From Steromphala cineraria (Eukaryota; Mollusca; Gastropoda; Trochida; Trochidae): DNA of 64,000 nt. A program made the position numbers and the translations under genes. Below are positions 49,966-63,200 of this stretch, piece by piece. Every line of letters begins with the position of its first letter. Positions within the stretch are counted from its first letter, which is position 1. Below the pieces are notes generated by a model, which saw only the letters and a program-made list of their open reading frames with translations, did not search any database and was not told the origin of the DNA. Location of the stretch: contig OU744725.1 in assembly GCA_916613615.1 (NCBI GenBank), forward strand, positions 14,100,253 through 14,164,252, read 5' to 3'.

Positions 49966-49971
49966 AATAAA
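49966..49971 (+). terminator. Poly(A) signal AATAAA of the NHL gene
   Basis: AATAAA lies about 590 nt after the NHL-gene stop, in sequence otherwise free of genes on this strand. It would give a 3' UTR of about 0.6 kb. It is assigned by position only. Confidence 0.5.
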
Positions 49972-52303
49972 TGCAACAATACTTCGAAATGTACTCATTT
50001 GTCATTACTATTGATACGGAAATATCATAATCGTAATAACTGATTTGTCTTATTTATGCTCGTTTTTATGTAAACATTTACATAAATTATTAATATAAAT
50101 TTGACGTGATTTTTAAGTATCTGTTGAAATTTTATTGAGAAGACATGAAGGAAAATCAACCAATAGGAAAATACCCTCTGAAATAAAACATAATTTTACT
50201 AAAGAATACCAAGCATTAAGGTTTCATTTCCTTCGAACAAAAGTTATCCTTGCCTTTTGGGACGTTTTGATTAATCTGAGAGATATTAAGATAAAAATTA
50301 GTTTTTGTTGGTACATTAAATTCATTATATTTATTATATTCAAGAAGAGTAAGCAAAGTACGACATCAACCAATTCAAAATACTGGTACATTCTTAACTG
50401 AAGAAAATCGGAATTAAAGTCTAAAGAAATGGCCAGTAAAGTCATAAACAATAAACATTCTTTGAAACGTCCTGACGTAAATAATTGTCTTTATTGCAGA
50501 ACGGAAGGAATATTCGTTTAATTACAAAATACGACAACAAGAAAACGATGAAAACTACCTACAGGCTTCTACTTCATTTAATCATTGAGCTGCAAACATA
50601 TCGTTATGGCCACCCTTTATCGTGCACCACATTAGAGACACACAATCAGTCCCCAAAAAAATTATTTCAAAATAAATCAAATATAAGAAAGGAGTGTCAG
50701 AGAAACGTTTATTTTAAGGAGTCGCTTTTGTAGAGGGCATGCTGATGTCAAACTTTTAATCTTTGTCTGTTGAACTATCCACATTCCGGTGATGCATTAC
50801 ATTAACGATACACAAGATTCCTACTATACCACGAATCGACCACTTTAGACCGCATAAGATTACAGCCACTATGATTCTCTTTACGCAATGACAGCCTGAC
50901 AACTTGGACTTACACTCCTTAAGTTCTACTGATAAGATCGAAACTTAATTTTGACACGTTTTTTGTTGAATCCATACTTTGAACATGTAGATCATAACTA
51001 AATACAACATGATCAACCTTTAGCAACCCCAATAATAAGATTTCTGGCAACTACCTTTATTGTAAAGGCACACAACGTCATAGCGTATTTATTTTACTTA
51101 TTATAACCAATCCTTAATAAGATAAAGGCCAATGCAAGTGATTAAAGAATTAGAGAGCTTGACTGTACACACAGAAATCTTAGTCTCCCTATCATTTTAT
51201 TTGGTATAGTATTTTTTAATTTTACCATTTTTGACCAAATTTTCATTGTAGGGTGTCATTGTTATAGACTACCATCGAATCGGACCTTGAATCGTAGTAA
51301 AAATAAAACAATTAAAGCAGTTCTGATTGTCACAACCAAAATGCTTCAATAAATGGCTTCAACAATTTAACCCATGTCATGTGATACATGCAAGAGCCAA
51401 CATGTCAACCATGACACAACCGTGAATGCCACAAACAAACATGTAAAACACGTATTGATGGCAATTCAATAGACACGTGTATTGACAAGTGGAATGTTGT
51501 AGAGAAACATTCGCCCCCTTGAACTTCCAACTAAGAAAAAATTTACCCCTTCGGTTAAACATAAGTTGTTTTACTACTAAACGACACATAACACTTTTGC
51601 TAAGCAACCATTGTAATTTCAAATTCCACTTACAATGGTGTTATTGAAACAATTGAACAAGACGATCACTTGATAGAGCAAGCAAACCAGCTTACCATTG
51701 CTTTTATGCGAATAGTAATATCAAAAAGGAAAAATAATGAAAAAACAACACAAGAAATTGTGCCAGTTTACTCTTACCAAATTTCCTTTTTTATTGCTCT
51801 CGATTTGGTACTGCGATAAATTCATATTTCGTATAAATATAATTCGGGGTAAAAAAATCACTTAATCAAATTTCATTCTGTGCAACATGTTATATAAACT
51901 ACCGCGCAAAAGGAAGTATAACACTTATTTTGAACCGACAAAAAAAACAATCTGCACCAAAAATTGATAGATTGGATTTAATGGCAGTCACCATGAATGG
52001 TAATCCTCGTAAAGCTATTATTGTAAACCAAACAAAAAACAAGTTTAAGACAGCATTGTTCTCAAAGGAACAGATAAAGATCATATTTTTTCAGTACGAT
52101 AGAATTCCAGACGCGATAACAAAGGAGAGTTCGTCAATATCATGAGGAACCAATGCACTCAGCAATACGCCTTCTCATGCATGGACATTATAAATTTTCG
52201 TTAATATGTGTCATTATTACGTGTTGTACTTAATTTTGCAAAGGTTTAGTATTTTCTTACAAGTGAGTGTATTATTTAATCAATAGCTAGCAATTTATGT
52301 CAG
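49972..52303. other. Spacer, no gene supported
   Basis: AT-rich. Short frames on both strands near 51900-52145 are unsupported. No repeat family was recognised. Confidence 0.35.
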
Positions 52304-52362
52304 AGTGAGTGAGATAATGCTTAACACCGCTTGGGCAATATTTTAGCCATTGGCGGCGGGTT
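52304..52362 (+). repeat. GTGAGTGAG / GGCGGCGG dispersed repeat
   Basis: GAGTGAGTGAGATAATGC, then AACACCGCTTGGGCAATATT and AGCCATTGGCGGCGGG. It matches the inverted copy at 56904. I associate this repeat type with molluscan genomes; that is memory, not a search. Confidence 0.65.
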
Positions 52363-52984
52363 ATGTCAGAGACGTCTTTCTCGGAAACCGAGACTCCATT
52401 AAGCTATGCTATTTCTGATGACTTCCCCGTGCATAACCTGGCAGAACCTTAAACTTAGCAGGACAACAAACTCCAAAGGTGGCAGCCCAGAGACCATAGA
52501 CTTGTCCGTCTATCAGGGAGACAGACAGTGGAAGATAAATGGGAGACGAATGAGACTGAAGTCTTTGTGGACTCCGTCGAGGCCTGAGTTCAGTCATGAA
52601 CAAGAGACCCCCTGATAACCCTCTAGGGAACCCTTTTCTTAACTCTTGTGAGGTATCAACTGATCAACTCACACTTTGACCGGGGCCTGTCGGGATTCAA
52701 AATGTATTATATATATTTTGTTATTTACACTTTTTTTAAATGAGACATTGAGCGACAATAAATAAGAGGTCAACTAATGCCCCCAACTGTTAACGAGGAA
52801 CGCTTCTTGGATAAAGGACTTAATTGGTTTTCGATTAATTTCTCAATTTAAAAAACCTTTGTTTTATTTTATGTTATCTATAACAATTCTGTCGAACTTC
52901 ACCATTTTTTACAATTTACTGCGTGTTCTGTTTTCTATATATGCAACATTCCTATTGAATCTTACACTGTATGTACTTCTATAT

Positions 52985-53370
52985 TGGACACCGGTGTCAA
53001 GCTGACCCGTCCCTAATTCACAGTTTTACTGTTCACCTATGAACTGTTTCTCAATATAATCCATCAATGTCGAACTTGTTTCACAATGTATCACTGTCGG
53101 ATTCTGCCTTGTTTCACGATATATATATCACTGTCGAACTTTGACTTGTTTCTTAATGCACAGTTTCACTGTTTAAATATGAACTGTTTTTCGATGAATA
53201 TAAATCCTTGTCGAACCTGTTTCTAAAGCCACAATTTCACTGTAATACTTTAATTTATTTCTTGATGCGATATCATTGTCGAACTTTGACCTGTTACCCA
53301 ATGTCGATCGTTAATTTGCTTCTCGATTCGCAGTTTCGTTGTGAAACCGTGACTCGTTTTCCACTTTGAG
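52985..53370. repeat. Degenerate tandem repeat of GTCGAACTTTGA / CACTGT words
   Basis: About six units of 55-65 bp share CACTGTCGAACTTTGACTTG, TTTCTCAATG and CACAGTTTCACTGT. It is irregular and old-looking. Confidence 0.6.
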
Positions 53371-53790
53371 TCATTTATTCTTTTTAAAATCTACAATTAA
53401 AACATACCTAAAATGACCACCCATCACAAATATGTATTGCTTTAAGAATATTTTATAATTTTTCAAATTTCGTTCCAAATATGTTTGAACACTAGGATAC
53501 AGTGCAGGGGATCGACGGGACAACCACGTGTTTTAGAGGATTTGAATTCCTTATGTCCCACAATATCGTATCGCAAAATCAATAAGCATAATCTTTTTAG
53601 TTTGCTTAGGGTGTAATACACACCGTTACAGCGTGTCATACAACATCGGAAAAGGTTTATTATCCGTGGAGAGTCAATCAGTGTTTGAAATAATTTTAAG
53701 TTTTCTTAATTGTAACATTAGCTCAATAGTGAACAAAATACTTGGGGGAGAACATGGCATTCAACATCGATTATTTTCCCTGTAGAGTGT

Positions 53791-53984
53791 TTTAAAGGGG
53801 GTGTGCAACCTGAATTTTTAATGCTCGGTAGGGACAAAATTATTTGGTTACGAACCGCTTACAGCTGACAACCAGTACCAAGTTTGTATCATGGATTTCG
53901 TCCCTACCGAGTATTTACGACTATTTCGGGGCCCTGCTAATAAAACTCTGGAAGTTAAAAATTCAGGTTGCAGACCCCCTTAAA
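53791..53984. mobile_element. MITE, family B, 194 bp
   Basis: TTTAAAGGGGGTGTGCAACC and CTGAATTTTTAA pair with TTAAAAATTCAG and GTTGCAGACCCCCTTAAAA at the other end. The interior has an inverted pair CTCGGTAGGGAC / GTCCCTACCGAG. It is non-coding. Confidence 0.8.
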
Positions 53985-55547
53985 AATACATTCTTAGTCT
54001 GTTTCATTGCAACAATAGCTCAATAGGGAAGATAATACTCGTCAACCTTGGAATGTTGGACCTGTTGAAAATCATATAAATTTTTAAAACCTATTGTCTA
54101 ACAAGATTTATACCTGGTTTTACAAAAGCCAATGTAGAGGAGGTGTTTAATATTATTGAAAAACTTGTTGATTGTTAAATATTACTGTATATAAGGCTTC
54201 GACAAAAAAAAGTTACGTTAAAGGCTTTTAAATAACATATCTAAGATTGATTATATCTGGAAGTCACTAAAAGCTTTGAGCAATCGAAATACCAAACAAT
54301 TAACTTCTTTCATGGTGTTAAGCCATTAAATGAAAAATGCTATTGGGTTAGGTTCACAGAAAACTGGGAGCAGTGCAGGGGTATTGAGCAGTGTCAACGC
54401 TCTAATTATTGCTTTAATGAGTAGTCCATAAATCTTGTTATCTAGAGTCGAATTTTACAGCAAGTTTTATCATGTCAATAAAAAAATTATTGTTTATGGT
54501 GAATAAGTACAAAGGGAAAGGAAAAATAGCAGGCTAAGGGTATCTATGTAACGATAAGCTTCTAGTATAACTTTGTTAATTAAGTAATTAACTACAGGCA
54601 ATTAATAAGCCTGTCCCTTGTAGGACGTTGTTTACATCCGGGTCGTGGTAAGCCCCGCCCCTTTCCATTTCAAAGATAAGAACTAGAAAAATCTCTTTTG
54701 CGCTTAGGAGAACATAGAGTGTATAATGTACAACATGAAGAGTCATGCATATGTTCAAGATTACCTGAAATTCCCACTATTCATTTATAAGAAAGAGTGT
54801 TGACATAAGTAAAGCCAGACGAATTGGGGGAGACCAAAGATAAACGAGTCGAGGACATATTGAATGCAACCGTACAGTCTCGTAGATAGGAACACAGGGT
54901 GGACGTGCTTTCTGGTCGTCAACTATGTTTGGTCGTCACTTTCACCAACTTGATTGAGTCTAGTTTGTATGAGACCATTTGACGAGGCCAAAGGAATAGC
55001 AGTGCTTTGTTCTGGCAATTCAGAACAAAGTTGAAGTTTTAAACGGATGTGTAATGATCTAGATAGGAGAAACTCGTCTGTATCTGTATATGAATGTTAA
55101 ACTAGCTGAACTAACAAGAAGAACCAACGATACCTTATAAGATTCGGAAGAGGTAAAAGGACCAACGGTATTTTGTAAGGATAATCCAAAGCAAACGTCA
55201 ACATTGCGCAAGGATTTCACCAAAATAAAGGACAGACTGCTTACGGAAAATGCAATTCAAAAGGCCGATATTTTTTAAGGATACGACAAAGAAGGAGGTT
55301 TAAGGATAATCCGTAAGGATCTATTTTGACGCATCAAGGACCATCTATATTCTTTATATTCAACTCATTTAAGTCAAATAATTCCGAAATGCGTATTTGA
55401 GAGTGATGTAAAGCTGAGGACTAATGTGCTGAATTGTGTAAGTGATCCGATTATACAACGGCATTTGTTAGTGCACATTTGAGAAATTCCAAAGTAAGAA
55501 ACCACAATCATTCCTGGAACTAAAAGATAACTGCCCTCCCACACAAG
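53985..55547. other. Upstream region of the 215-residue gene
   Basis: AT-rich. GC content rises at 54620-54660 (GGGTCGTGGTAAGCCCCGCC). A 5' UTR exon or promoter could lie between 54600 and 55540, but no clear TATA or initiator was assigned. Confidence 0.3.
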
Positions 55548-58500
55548 ATGGCGCGGAGACCGGACATAGAGGGCCGAGCCATGCTTGACAGGCTGACCAG
55601 ACTACGGATGGACGCATCTGTTTCAATGTCCAGTGATGGTATGTGCTTAGTTACTTTAATATCAATGCTTGAAATTAACACTGTCATACTCAAAATGTAT
55701 GTGGACATTTACACTCTGTTGCCTATATCAATTTCTTCATTTAAATGGTTTGGAAGAAACTTAACATGATGTGTCTCATGTCTTTTACACACCACAGTTT
55801 GTTTAAATTAACTTCAATCTAATAGACATGTGATGTAAAAATAGATAAAAAACGTTAACAATAAAAAAAGAATTGCAGTAGTTTGAATAACACAATTGGC
55901 ATCTGGTAAATGTCTTGTTAAAATACCTTTGTTAATAAAGGCAGGGGTAAAAAATAGAATTTCAAATCATGACCCCTACCATGCTTTTTAATGATGTCAA
56001 TATGTGAAAAAAATTCACATAGAATATGTCTGCCTTGTTGATGAACATTTGTGTTATGTCAAACTTATTTGTGAACATTATATTATTTACAAAAGATTTG
56101 ATTTTTAAAAATAAATGAAAAACACTTATTATTACACGTATTCTTAGATGATTTAACTCTTGTGCTTATTAGATTGAGAAAAAGACATCAAAACACTTAA
56201 TATTTGTAATTGAAAATCATACAAATGATGAATTCAACTGAAGTGTGTATTTTGAATGTTATTGAAAAAAAATTCATGTCATTCATAGATATTAATTTTG
56301 ATACTGAAACTAGTTATTGCATTTAGGAACGTCATTAAACATACCATTAATACGTTACAGATCCGTGTTCGTAATCTGAAGCTAACAGTCATATTTATCA
56401 TTAATATCACTAATAACTAAATCTTTAAGTCGCTGTGCTTTGCTTTGCTTGCTTTTGAAACAAGATAATATCTTGATAACAGAGTCGATATTTATCTTAT
56501 ATGTCATATGCTTTCATTTGAAATAATGACTGCAAAACTTGCTGTTGAGCTTTTTTGCAATCGTTTATCAAAAACACAGCGACACATGTTTCGGTATCTA
56601 AAACCAACAATAATGTTCGAACAATGTATTCTATATTACTGTAATGTTTGTTTTCACAAGACTGTCGATTCAAGGCTTTCCTACCGACAGAGGTTCGGCT
56701 CTAATTTTGCAACATGTATAAATCGTCAGGTTGTTATAATCTAGAGAAAATAAACGTTAAACTGTGTAAGCAATACTTTAGATTGGAACATTGGCACACA
56801 AGGTATTCCATATGATATACAAGAAAAAACGAGAGCAATAAGTTCTAAACAATCTAGACTCCACTAAAAAAGTCTGTTAATGTAACTACTCGTAATCTTC
56901 ATGAGCGCCGCTAATGGCTGAAATATTGCCCAAGCGAGTAAAACAACAACTCACTCACTCACTCTTTATTTACGTCATCTTTCTCACGAAGACAAAACGT
57001 GATATGGGTTATCAACTTCTTCATAATTGACAATAGCAAGATTTCGTCGTTTTCTTTCTCGTCTCAATTTGTATTAATTCTCTGATATTTTTTAGATAAT
57101 GTATTTTCGGTACACATGTCATGTAGGCCTTAGTGTCGATACATGGCTTTGAACGCGAACCGTCACAGTACGTGCATACCTTTTTCGTAAATATTAGGCC
57201 CGATATCTTTAATGATTTTCAGGGATTTATTCACAAAGTTCCAAAAGAGTTTATTCCTTCTAACGTTGTAATCATGGTGGCAGATAGTTGACCCTGCTGT
57301 TGGTTTAATATCGTCACATTGCCAAAAAGCAAACTTTAAGGATATCATCACTGACGTTTTCTTCTTACCTTTTCCGTATCGAATCAGTTGCAATTCTCTA
57401 TCAGAAATATTACGAGACAGTGCTACTAAATTTTACTTTATAGTCATAACCATTTGTAACTAAAAATTTATTCATTGAAAAGTCCCGTTATGTTCAGTTC
57501 AGTCAACCAGGCTGTAGACCCCAGTCTTGTTTTTGTGTGATTAGTGTCATTATCAGAAAATCCTGTTTACCTTTTTTTGTCAACCCTCCATTTAGTAATG
57601 ACATGTGCTTGTAACGTAAGCTGGGAAGCTAGGATACCCTCTAGTGTGCGGAAGGATGGGATATCACACCTTCGCCTTTGGGACATAGACTTTATTTGAC
57701 TCGTTGTACAATTAAAGCCTTGTAATCTTTTAAGAGATTGTGATGGATGCTTTATACCAGTTCGCTTTCGTCGCTATGAAACATGGTACCAAGAAGCATA
57801 TGACCTCTTTTTAACCTGAGCGAAACAGGGCTTGTCTCGTGGCTTAATAAAGCAAATGTGATAAAGGAATATATTAATGACATTTCCATAGTGAACTCAT
57901 TTAAAATGTCTCCTTCGGATAACGCTTTCACCAACGATACTAAATCTATATTTTTTGTCGAATCGCCTTTGATGGATTGAAACCAAACCTATCACAGCCA
58001 GGCCCAGCAGAACTGCGCGTCTCAACATTGAACCACCATTGAATATGATCCGGATCCCGAGAGCCAATAGATGCTACAGCTTCATAGGCTGAATAAATTA
58101 GAAACATACACACTTCTACTGCAAGAATACTATGTACAGCAATACCAAAGTAAAATATGTCATGTAATTGGTCATGCAATGTCGTGTGAGTCGTTTGTGA
58201 GCCATCGTATATATTACAAGGGCAGTGTGTCACGATCTAACGAAATTCGAGATTACTATTAGAGCAAATTACTGATCGCAATGGTAATTTATTGGCATAC
58301 TTAACCAAGGTTAATAATGAGATTGAAGCGTAAATGCGTTAATGTGTTTTCTGAGGTTTGTCATTTCAAACAAGGCAAGATGATTTTTTTATCAATTATC
58401 ACTTTTTTGACAAAATAAAAAAGGAAGATAGAACCAAAAAGAAGTTAAGACTTGCAATAAAGTTGATCGAATAATACCTTTTTAGGCGAGGAAATATGCA

Positions 58501-61500
58501 AGAAGACCAAAATGCAGTCTAGGCTCTCCAGATTTCTCCGTTTACCTTATCACAACGATAAAGGGAGAAAGAAACCAAAATGACACCTCAGTTGATATTT
58601 GCAATAAAGTTGATCGAATAATACCTTCTTGAGTGAGGAAATAAGCAAGAGACCAAAATGCAGTCTAGGCTCTCCAGATTTCTCCGTTTACCTTATCATA
58701 ACGATAAAGGGAGAAAGAAACCAAAAAGACACCTCAGTTAATATTTGCAATAAAGTTGATTGAATAATACCTTTTTGGGCGAGGAAATAAGCAACCAAAA
58801 TGCAGTCTAGACTCTCCAGATTTTTCCGTTTACCTTATCGTATCAAGCTAGACCCCGTCGTATCGTTTTCTATTAATTCTCTTATCATGTGCATTACAGA
58901 GCTTGGGAGGTGTCAACTGTGTGATATGTGTGTAATAGGGTGTCCTTTGTACTTGTGGTGCGTAGGGTAGACTGTAGCAACATAAACACGGTACTCCACA
59001 CCCTGTGCCTGGCTTGAGGTTGTTGTTGTAACAGGGTGATTGACGTAGTTCAAGTATGATACACTTGTGTATTGTCCCCTGTAAATAGGAAATGGGAAAG
59101 TCACTTTAGGTGGTTTAGCATTATGTATTGACAAAATTACTTAAAGATCCATATTCAAAATGTAGTGAGGTTCAATATTTAAAAAATAATTTTTACTGTA
59201 TTCATTGCGATCATTTGGTTTAACATCATTGCGATTGTTCGATTCTGTATCTGTATCCTAATCTGAAGACGTTGCAACGTTGTCGAGTGTTGATAACCCT
59301 TAATCGTCTGATGTTTTCTACGGTAAACCTCATTGATGTGTCAAAGTTTCTTAAATGTGTTAACGCGATTAATCTAATCAGACGTCATTATCCATATTTG
59401 ATGACCGTTCCCAACATACGAATTTACAAAATAGTTTGATCTATATGAATACCTTTCTAATTTTCTTCTTTAATTGAATTTCGTTGAATAAAACGATCGT
59501 GTGATAAAAGGATGATTTGTCAATTTATTTGTAACAAAATTATACTTGTATTCAAAATGAAAATTCATTTTGTTCCTGTTTGTTAATTGAAGAAAGTATC
59601 TAATGCTAATGAAGGCTCTTGATGAAACGAGTAAAATCTATAGTAATCAGTAGATTTAGGAACCTCGCGAATATATATACAGTAGAACACTGATATAAAG
59701 AACTTGGAAATAGCGAACAATCGAATATAGTGAACCAATTTTCAAGGCTCGTCCCTATATAATATTATTAAATTTATGTGCGTATATCGAACGCCGGATA
59801 TAGCGAATTCTTTGCTCCCTTAATTGGAGTTCGTTATATCCGTGTTCTACTGTATATAGCTTGATTTGAGGATAACTATATAAGTCTAAATAAGCTAAAT
59901 AAACAAGTTTTCACTGATGTATTTGACCATTCTGTGGTACCAACTTACAGAGGACAGTGACGGTGAGCTGGACCTGATAACGCTGATACACAACAAGTGT
60001 GGTGACGGGGTGTACGATCCATGCAGTCGCAACAGCAACCTGGACGGTCAGTGACGCCTCCTATGTAACCTTGTCATTGCTGAAATGCGTTTAAAACAGA
60101 ATATAATATTTAGACTTTAGTTCACTGCAGATCTATACTTACTCTGTCAGCAAGACCCTTAAATGAAATAAAAGCCTTAGCAAGTCTATAATAAGACTAA
60201 AGAGCCCAATTTTCTGAAAATGAAGATATCTCAGTCTCCTTTTCATTATATTTATTATTTTCTTTCAAATTTTGAATTTTGTGAAAAAAAAGATCATTTC
60301 AGAGTCGAATTGTTAGACTAAACTATACTATAAAGTTATTAATCAAGTTTTCCCGTATTGGTCCAGTTACAGGTCCGAGGTCTGCTGTATTGGCCCGAGG
60401 CGAAGCCAAGGGTCAATACAGAAGACCGAGGACCTGTAACTGGGCTAATACGGAAAAACTTGAGTAATGACGTTTTCATTAATTAACTTCTTTTTGATTT
60501 ACTTGCATAAATAATAGAGAGTTAATTTTTATCGAAATAAAAATTATTAATGAGATTGGTGAAGTGTCATATGTTGGCCCAGTTGCCGATTCGTATAGTG
60601 CAGGCCGTATAAATTGTTTTTGTGCCATGTCATTGATAGTTAATTAATAATTGCTTTTATAGAGATTAGGTCAAAATAATATTAACTACAGTCCGAGTGT
60701 AAAACTAAATGATCTTTAGTGTATCAATACGTCTGTATATATATCGATTGATGGTCTCTGCATATGTTTCCGTCAGTGCAATAAGAACGAGTTCTTCAAG
60801 ATTTTTTTCATTATCTTTTTTGGTTCTCATGGTTACCTGATCCAAATACAGTCAAAGGTATACATGATTATCAAACATTTTTTTTTCCAAGAGATTTTCA
60901 ATAGCTATCTAACATAGCCATGGATTTGTGAAGTTGACATTAATGGCAATGAGCCCTGAACATAGTTTGTGAAAGAAAACACTTGTCAATTATGGTCAAT
61001 TGATTTAAGTTGAAATGTCAATAAAAAGAAGTTTCTTTCATAAAATTTCCAACAATTACATATTCCAGGTTTCCAATACGCCAGAAATCGGGGACGCCGG
61101 AAGTCCAAAGAGTTCGAAGACCTGTTGCTCCATACGGCCACCGGGAAACTGCGCATGTCTCGTCAACATATCTCGCTCCGTCCGAGAACGTCTTCTACGT
61201 CATCATCAAAACCTCCATTCCTTCCACTCCCTTCCCCTTCGACCGCAAGAAAAGTATCTGGGTCGGGCAAGACTCCACAAGTTACAAAACCAAAGAGAAC
61301 TCTTCGGCGTTCCAGTTCGGATTTAGCTGACAGAATTACTCCACTAAAGCCAATGAAATCTACAGAAGGGAGGTCACATGATTCTGTAACCGGAAGTAAA
61401 GGTCATGGACTATCTCCTACACGTGCAACACCCGGAAGTCCAAATAACAAACGGAATTTGAAAGATAAACATTCCAAAAATGCACACGCCTCACCAAAAC

Positions 61501-61529
61501 TGTCACCCTCAAAGCACCAAGCTCTGTGA
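55548..61529 (+). CDS. Uncharacterised 215-residue protein with basic Ser/Pro-rich tail, three coding exons
   Basis: Coding exons 55548-55638, 59951-60046 and 61069-61529 (TGA), joined by GT-AG introns of 4.3 and 1.0 kb, both phase 1; 648 nt give 215 residues. The start is supported by an in-frame TAA 27 nt upstream and no ATG between. Residues 1-28 are basic and helical (MLDRLTRLRMD). Residues 28-40 are acidic (SSDEDSDGELDL), followed by LITLIHNKCGDGVYDP and the strongly basic NRGRRKSKEFEDLLLH near 67-82. The last 120 residues are low-complexity and rich in Ser, Pro, Lys and Thr, with repeated SP/TP steps that suit proline-directed kinases. No signal peptide, membrane segment or known catalytic motif is visible. 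I do not recognise the family. A nuclear or cytoskeletal adaptor would fit the composition, but that is a guess. Intron 1 carries a three-copy tandem repeat and a TA-flanked MITE. Confidence 0.8.
56904..56965 (-). repeat. GTGAGTGAG / GGCGGCGG dispersed repeat, inverted
   Basis: GCGCCGCTAATGGCTGAAAT, ATTGCCCAAGCGAGT, then CTCACTCACTCAC: the reverse complement of the copy at 52304. It lies in intron 1 of the 215-residue gene. Confidence 0.65.
58451..58843. repeat. Three-copy tandem repeat, about 146-bp period
   Basis: TTGCAATAAAGTTGATCGAA starts units at about 58453, 58599 and 58745. Each contains ATGCAGTCTAG, CTCCAGATTTCTCCGTTTAC and (units 1 and 2) AAAGGGAGAAAGAAACCAAA. Identity is high. The third unit is shortened. 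Confidence 0.85.
59690..59852. mobile_element. TA-flanked MITE with CAGTAGAACAC ends
   Basis: CAGTAGAACACTGATATAA and TTATATCCGTGTTCTACTG are inverted ends, each bordered by TA inside an (AT)n run. It is 163 bp. Such ends and the TA target are typical of pogo/Tc1-type non-autonomous elements. Confidence 0.8.
60344..60665. mobile_element. Foldback element, copy 2, with 120-bp palindrome
   Basis: 60344-60463 folds on itself: AGTTACAGGTCCGAGGTCT pairs with AGACCGAGGACCTGTAACT with few mismatches, around a centre containing GGCGAAGCCAAGGG. The tail to about 60665 matches the 6.7-kb repeat in the other orientation. It lies in intron 2 of the 215-residue gene. Confidence 0.75.
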
Positions 61530-62901
61530 TGGAGATGGAGTATGTGCCTTATTCCGAAATATGCATTTTCTGATGGAATACATATTTTAGTATTAATAAT
61601 TATTCCTTAACATGTGACGATGGGTTAACATCGTGTGTGACGTCACAAGAGACGCATTATAAAACAATACTGGATACTTTCCCCACGTGACCGTCAGTGC
61701 ACACCATGGACCTTCTATCTACTGTCGACAGATGTATGGAAAAATTTGCTTTTTGACATTGCAAAAAATACGCCCCTTTCTATTTATAGCAACCTGCCGC
61801 TTCGGGAAAGCCGCGTTGATTTTTTAATTCTTATTTCACGAATAATAATCTGATTTCTGGTTTAGTTGTATTTATTGATTTCTGAATATTTAGAGAATAC
61901 ATTAAAAATACTTTAAAAATTATCTATATTACTATAATTCTGATCATGGGACTTTAAAATTCTGTGAAACACCGGGGAAACTTTAAATCTATGGTGACAT
62001 ACCATTTGCTGTGAACGAATCATACCATTTACAATGAATAGCCAATTGAAAGATTTGTAATGATGTATTGAAATCGGAAATTGATTTTTTTCTTCTACAT
62101 AAATGCAATTACTTTTATAAGAATGTTTATTTTATTTATCGGTTATAGCGTTTGCTTCACATTTTTCATTCATTGTTATTTCGAACTATTTTTCTTTACC
62201 TGTAAAATACACCAGGTAACAATGAAAGCATAAAGAAGTTAGAGTTGCTTTATATTACATTCCTCCATCTTATTTATGTTGATAACTTTAAAAATTGCTT
62301 TTTTATATTTTCAAGTGTTTGTGTTATTTACCAAGTAAATGTAATTATGTTTGCCTCCCGTTCACTATTTCCTCATATCAAAACTGCACATTTCAGTTTT
62401 CAAAATACAAATGTCTTCTCTTTTTTTGGTAAAAATTGTAGTAACTCTCAAGCTGTTTGACGGGTAATTTCAAATGACATTTATCTCGCAACAAGTAGTT
62501 TTATTTGGAATTAATTCTAGTGTACTCAAACACACTATGTTTCATTGTATATCGAAAGAAAAATTGATATTCTCATGTGGTTGGTGATCAAACTAAATGG
62601 GGAACCACCACTTTTTATTCTTGAGATCTGTATAACATTATTTGTGACATCATAATACCACTGAAAATGTGACGTCACCGGAAAGAATCGTAGACAAGAG
62701 TCCTAAACCATTTTCTAAACAGAAACGGAATGAAAACTGTAATTTTTTACATTTTACGTTTCCAAGCCGATAATACGATGTATATCAACCTGTTTTAAAT
62801 TATGTATAACATACACTTTCTGTCTGTAGTATTCAACCAGCTTCTTTTAGTTGATACCTTCTCGTTGGTTAATGGTAATTTTCATGTAAATATTTTATGC
62901 A
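61530..62901. other. Downstream region of the 215-residue gene
   Basis: AT-rich, probably 3' UTR in part. No separate gene was recognised. Confidence 0.35.
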
Positions 62902-63152
62902 TTAAAGGGACAGTCCTATCGGGGAATGTTTGTGGAAACAACATTCAAGAGTACTTGCCTGTTTATGCATGACATGTTTATACATTTTATATATGATATC
63001 ACATGAGTATTTCACACCTAATTTCATTTTGGAAAGTGGGGGTATCATTTTAGTTATTCTAGATTTAACAATTTAACTTAATAGAATGCATCACTGCATC
63101 CTCTTGAATTCCGTTTCTTCAAAAAAATATCCCGATAGGACTGTCCCTTTAG
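62902..63152. mobile_element. MITE, family C, 251 bp
   Basis: TTAAAGGGACAGTCCTATCG and the end CCCGATAGGACTGTCCCTTT are inverted repeats. TTAA is present on the left and TTTAG on the right. It is non-coding. The end resembles families A and B only in its TTAAAGGG start. Confidence 0.8.
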
Positions 63153-63200
63153 GGTCATTATTAGGTTACAACATTTATCAGTAGGTATGTAGTCATATAT

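Noticed and set aside
57946..58233. 95-codon minus-strand frame with a plausible-looking C-terminal part
   Set aside because: No recognised family, no splice partners, and it lies in an intron of the plus-strand gene; kept out for lack of support.
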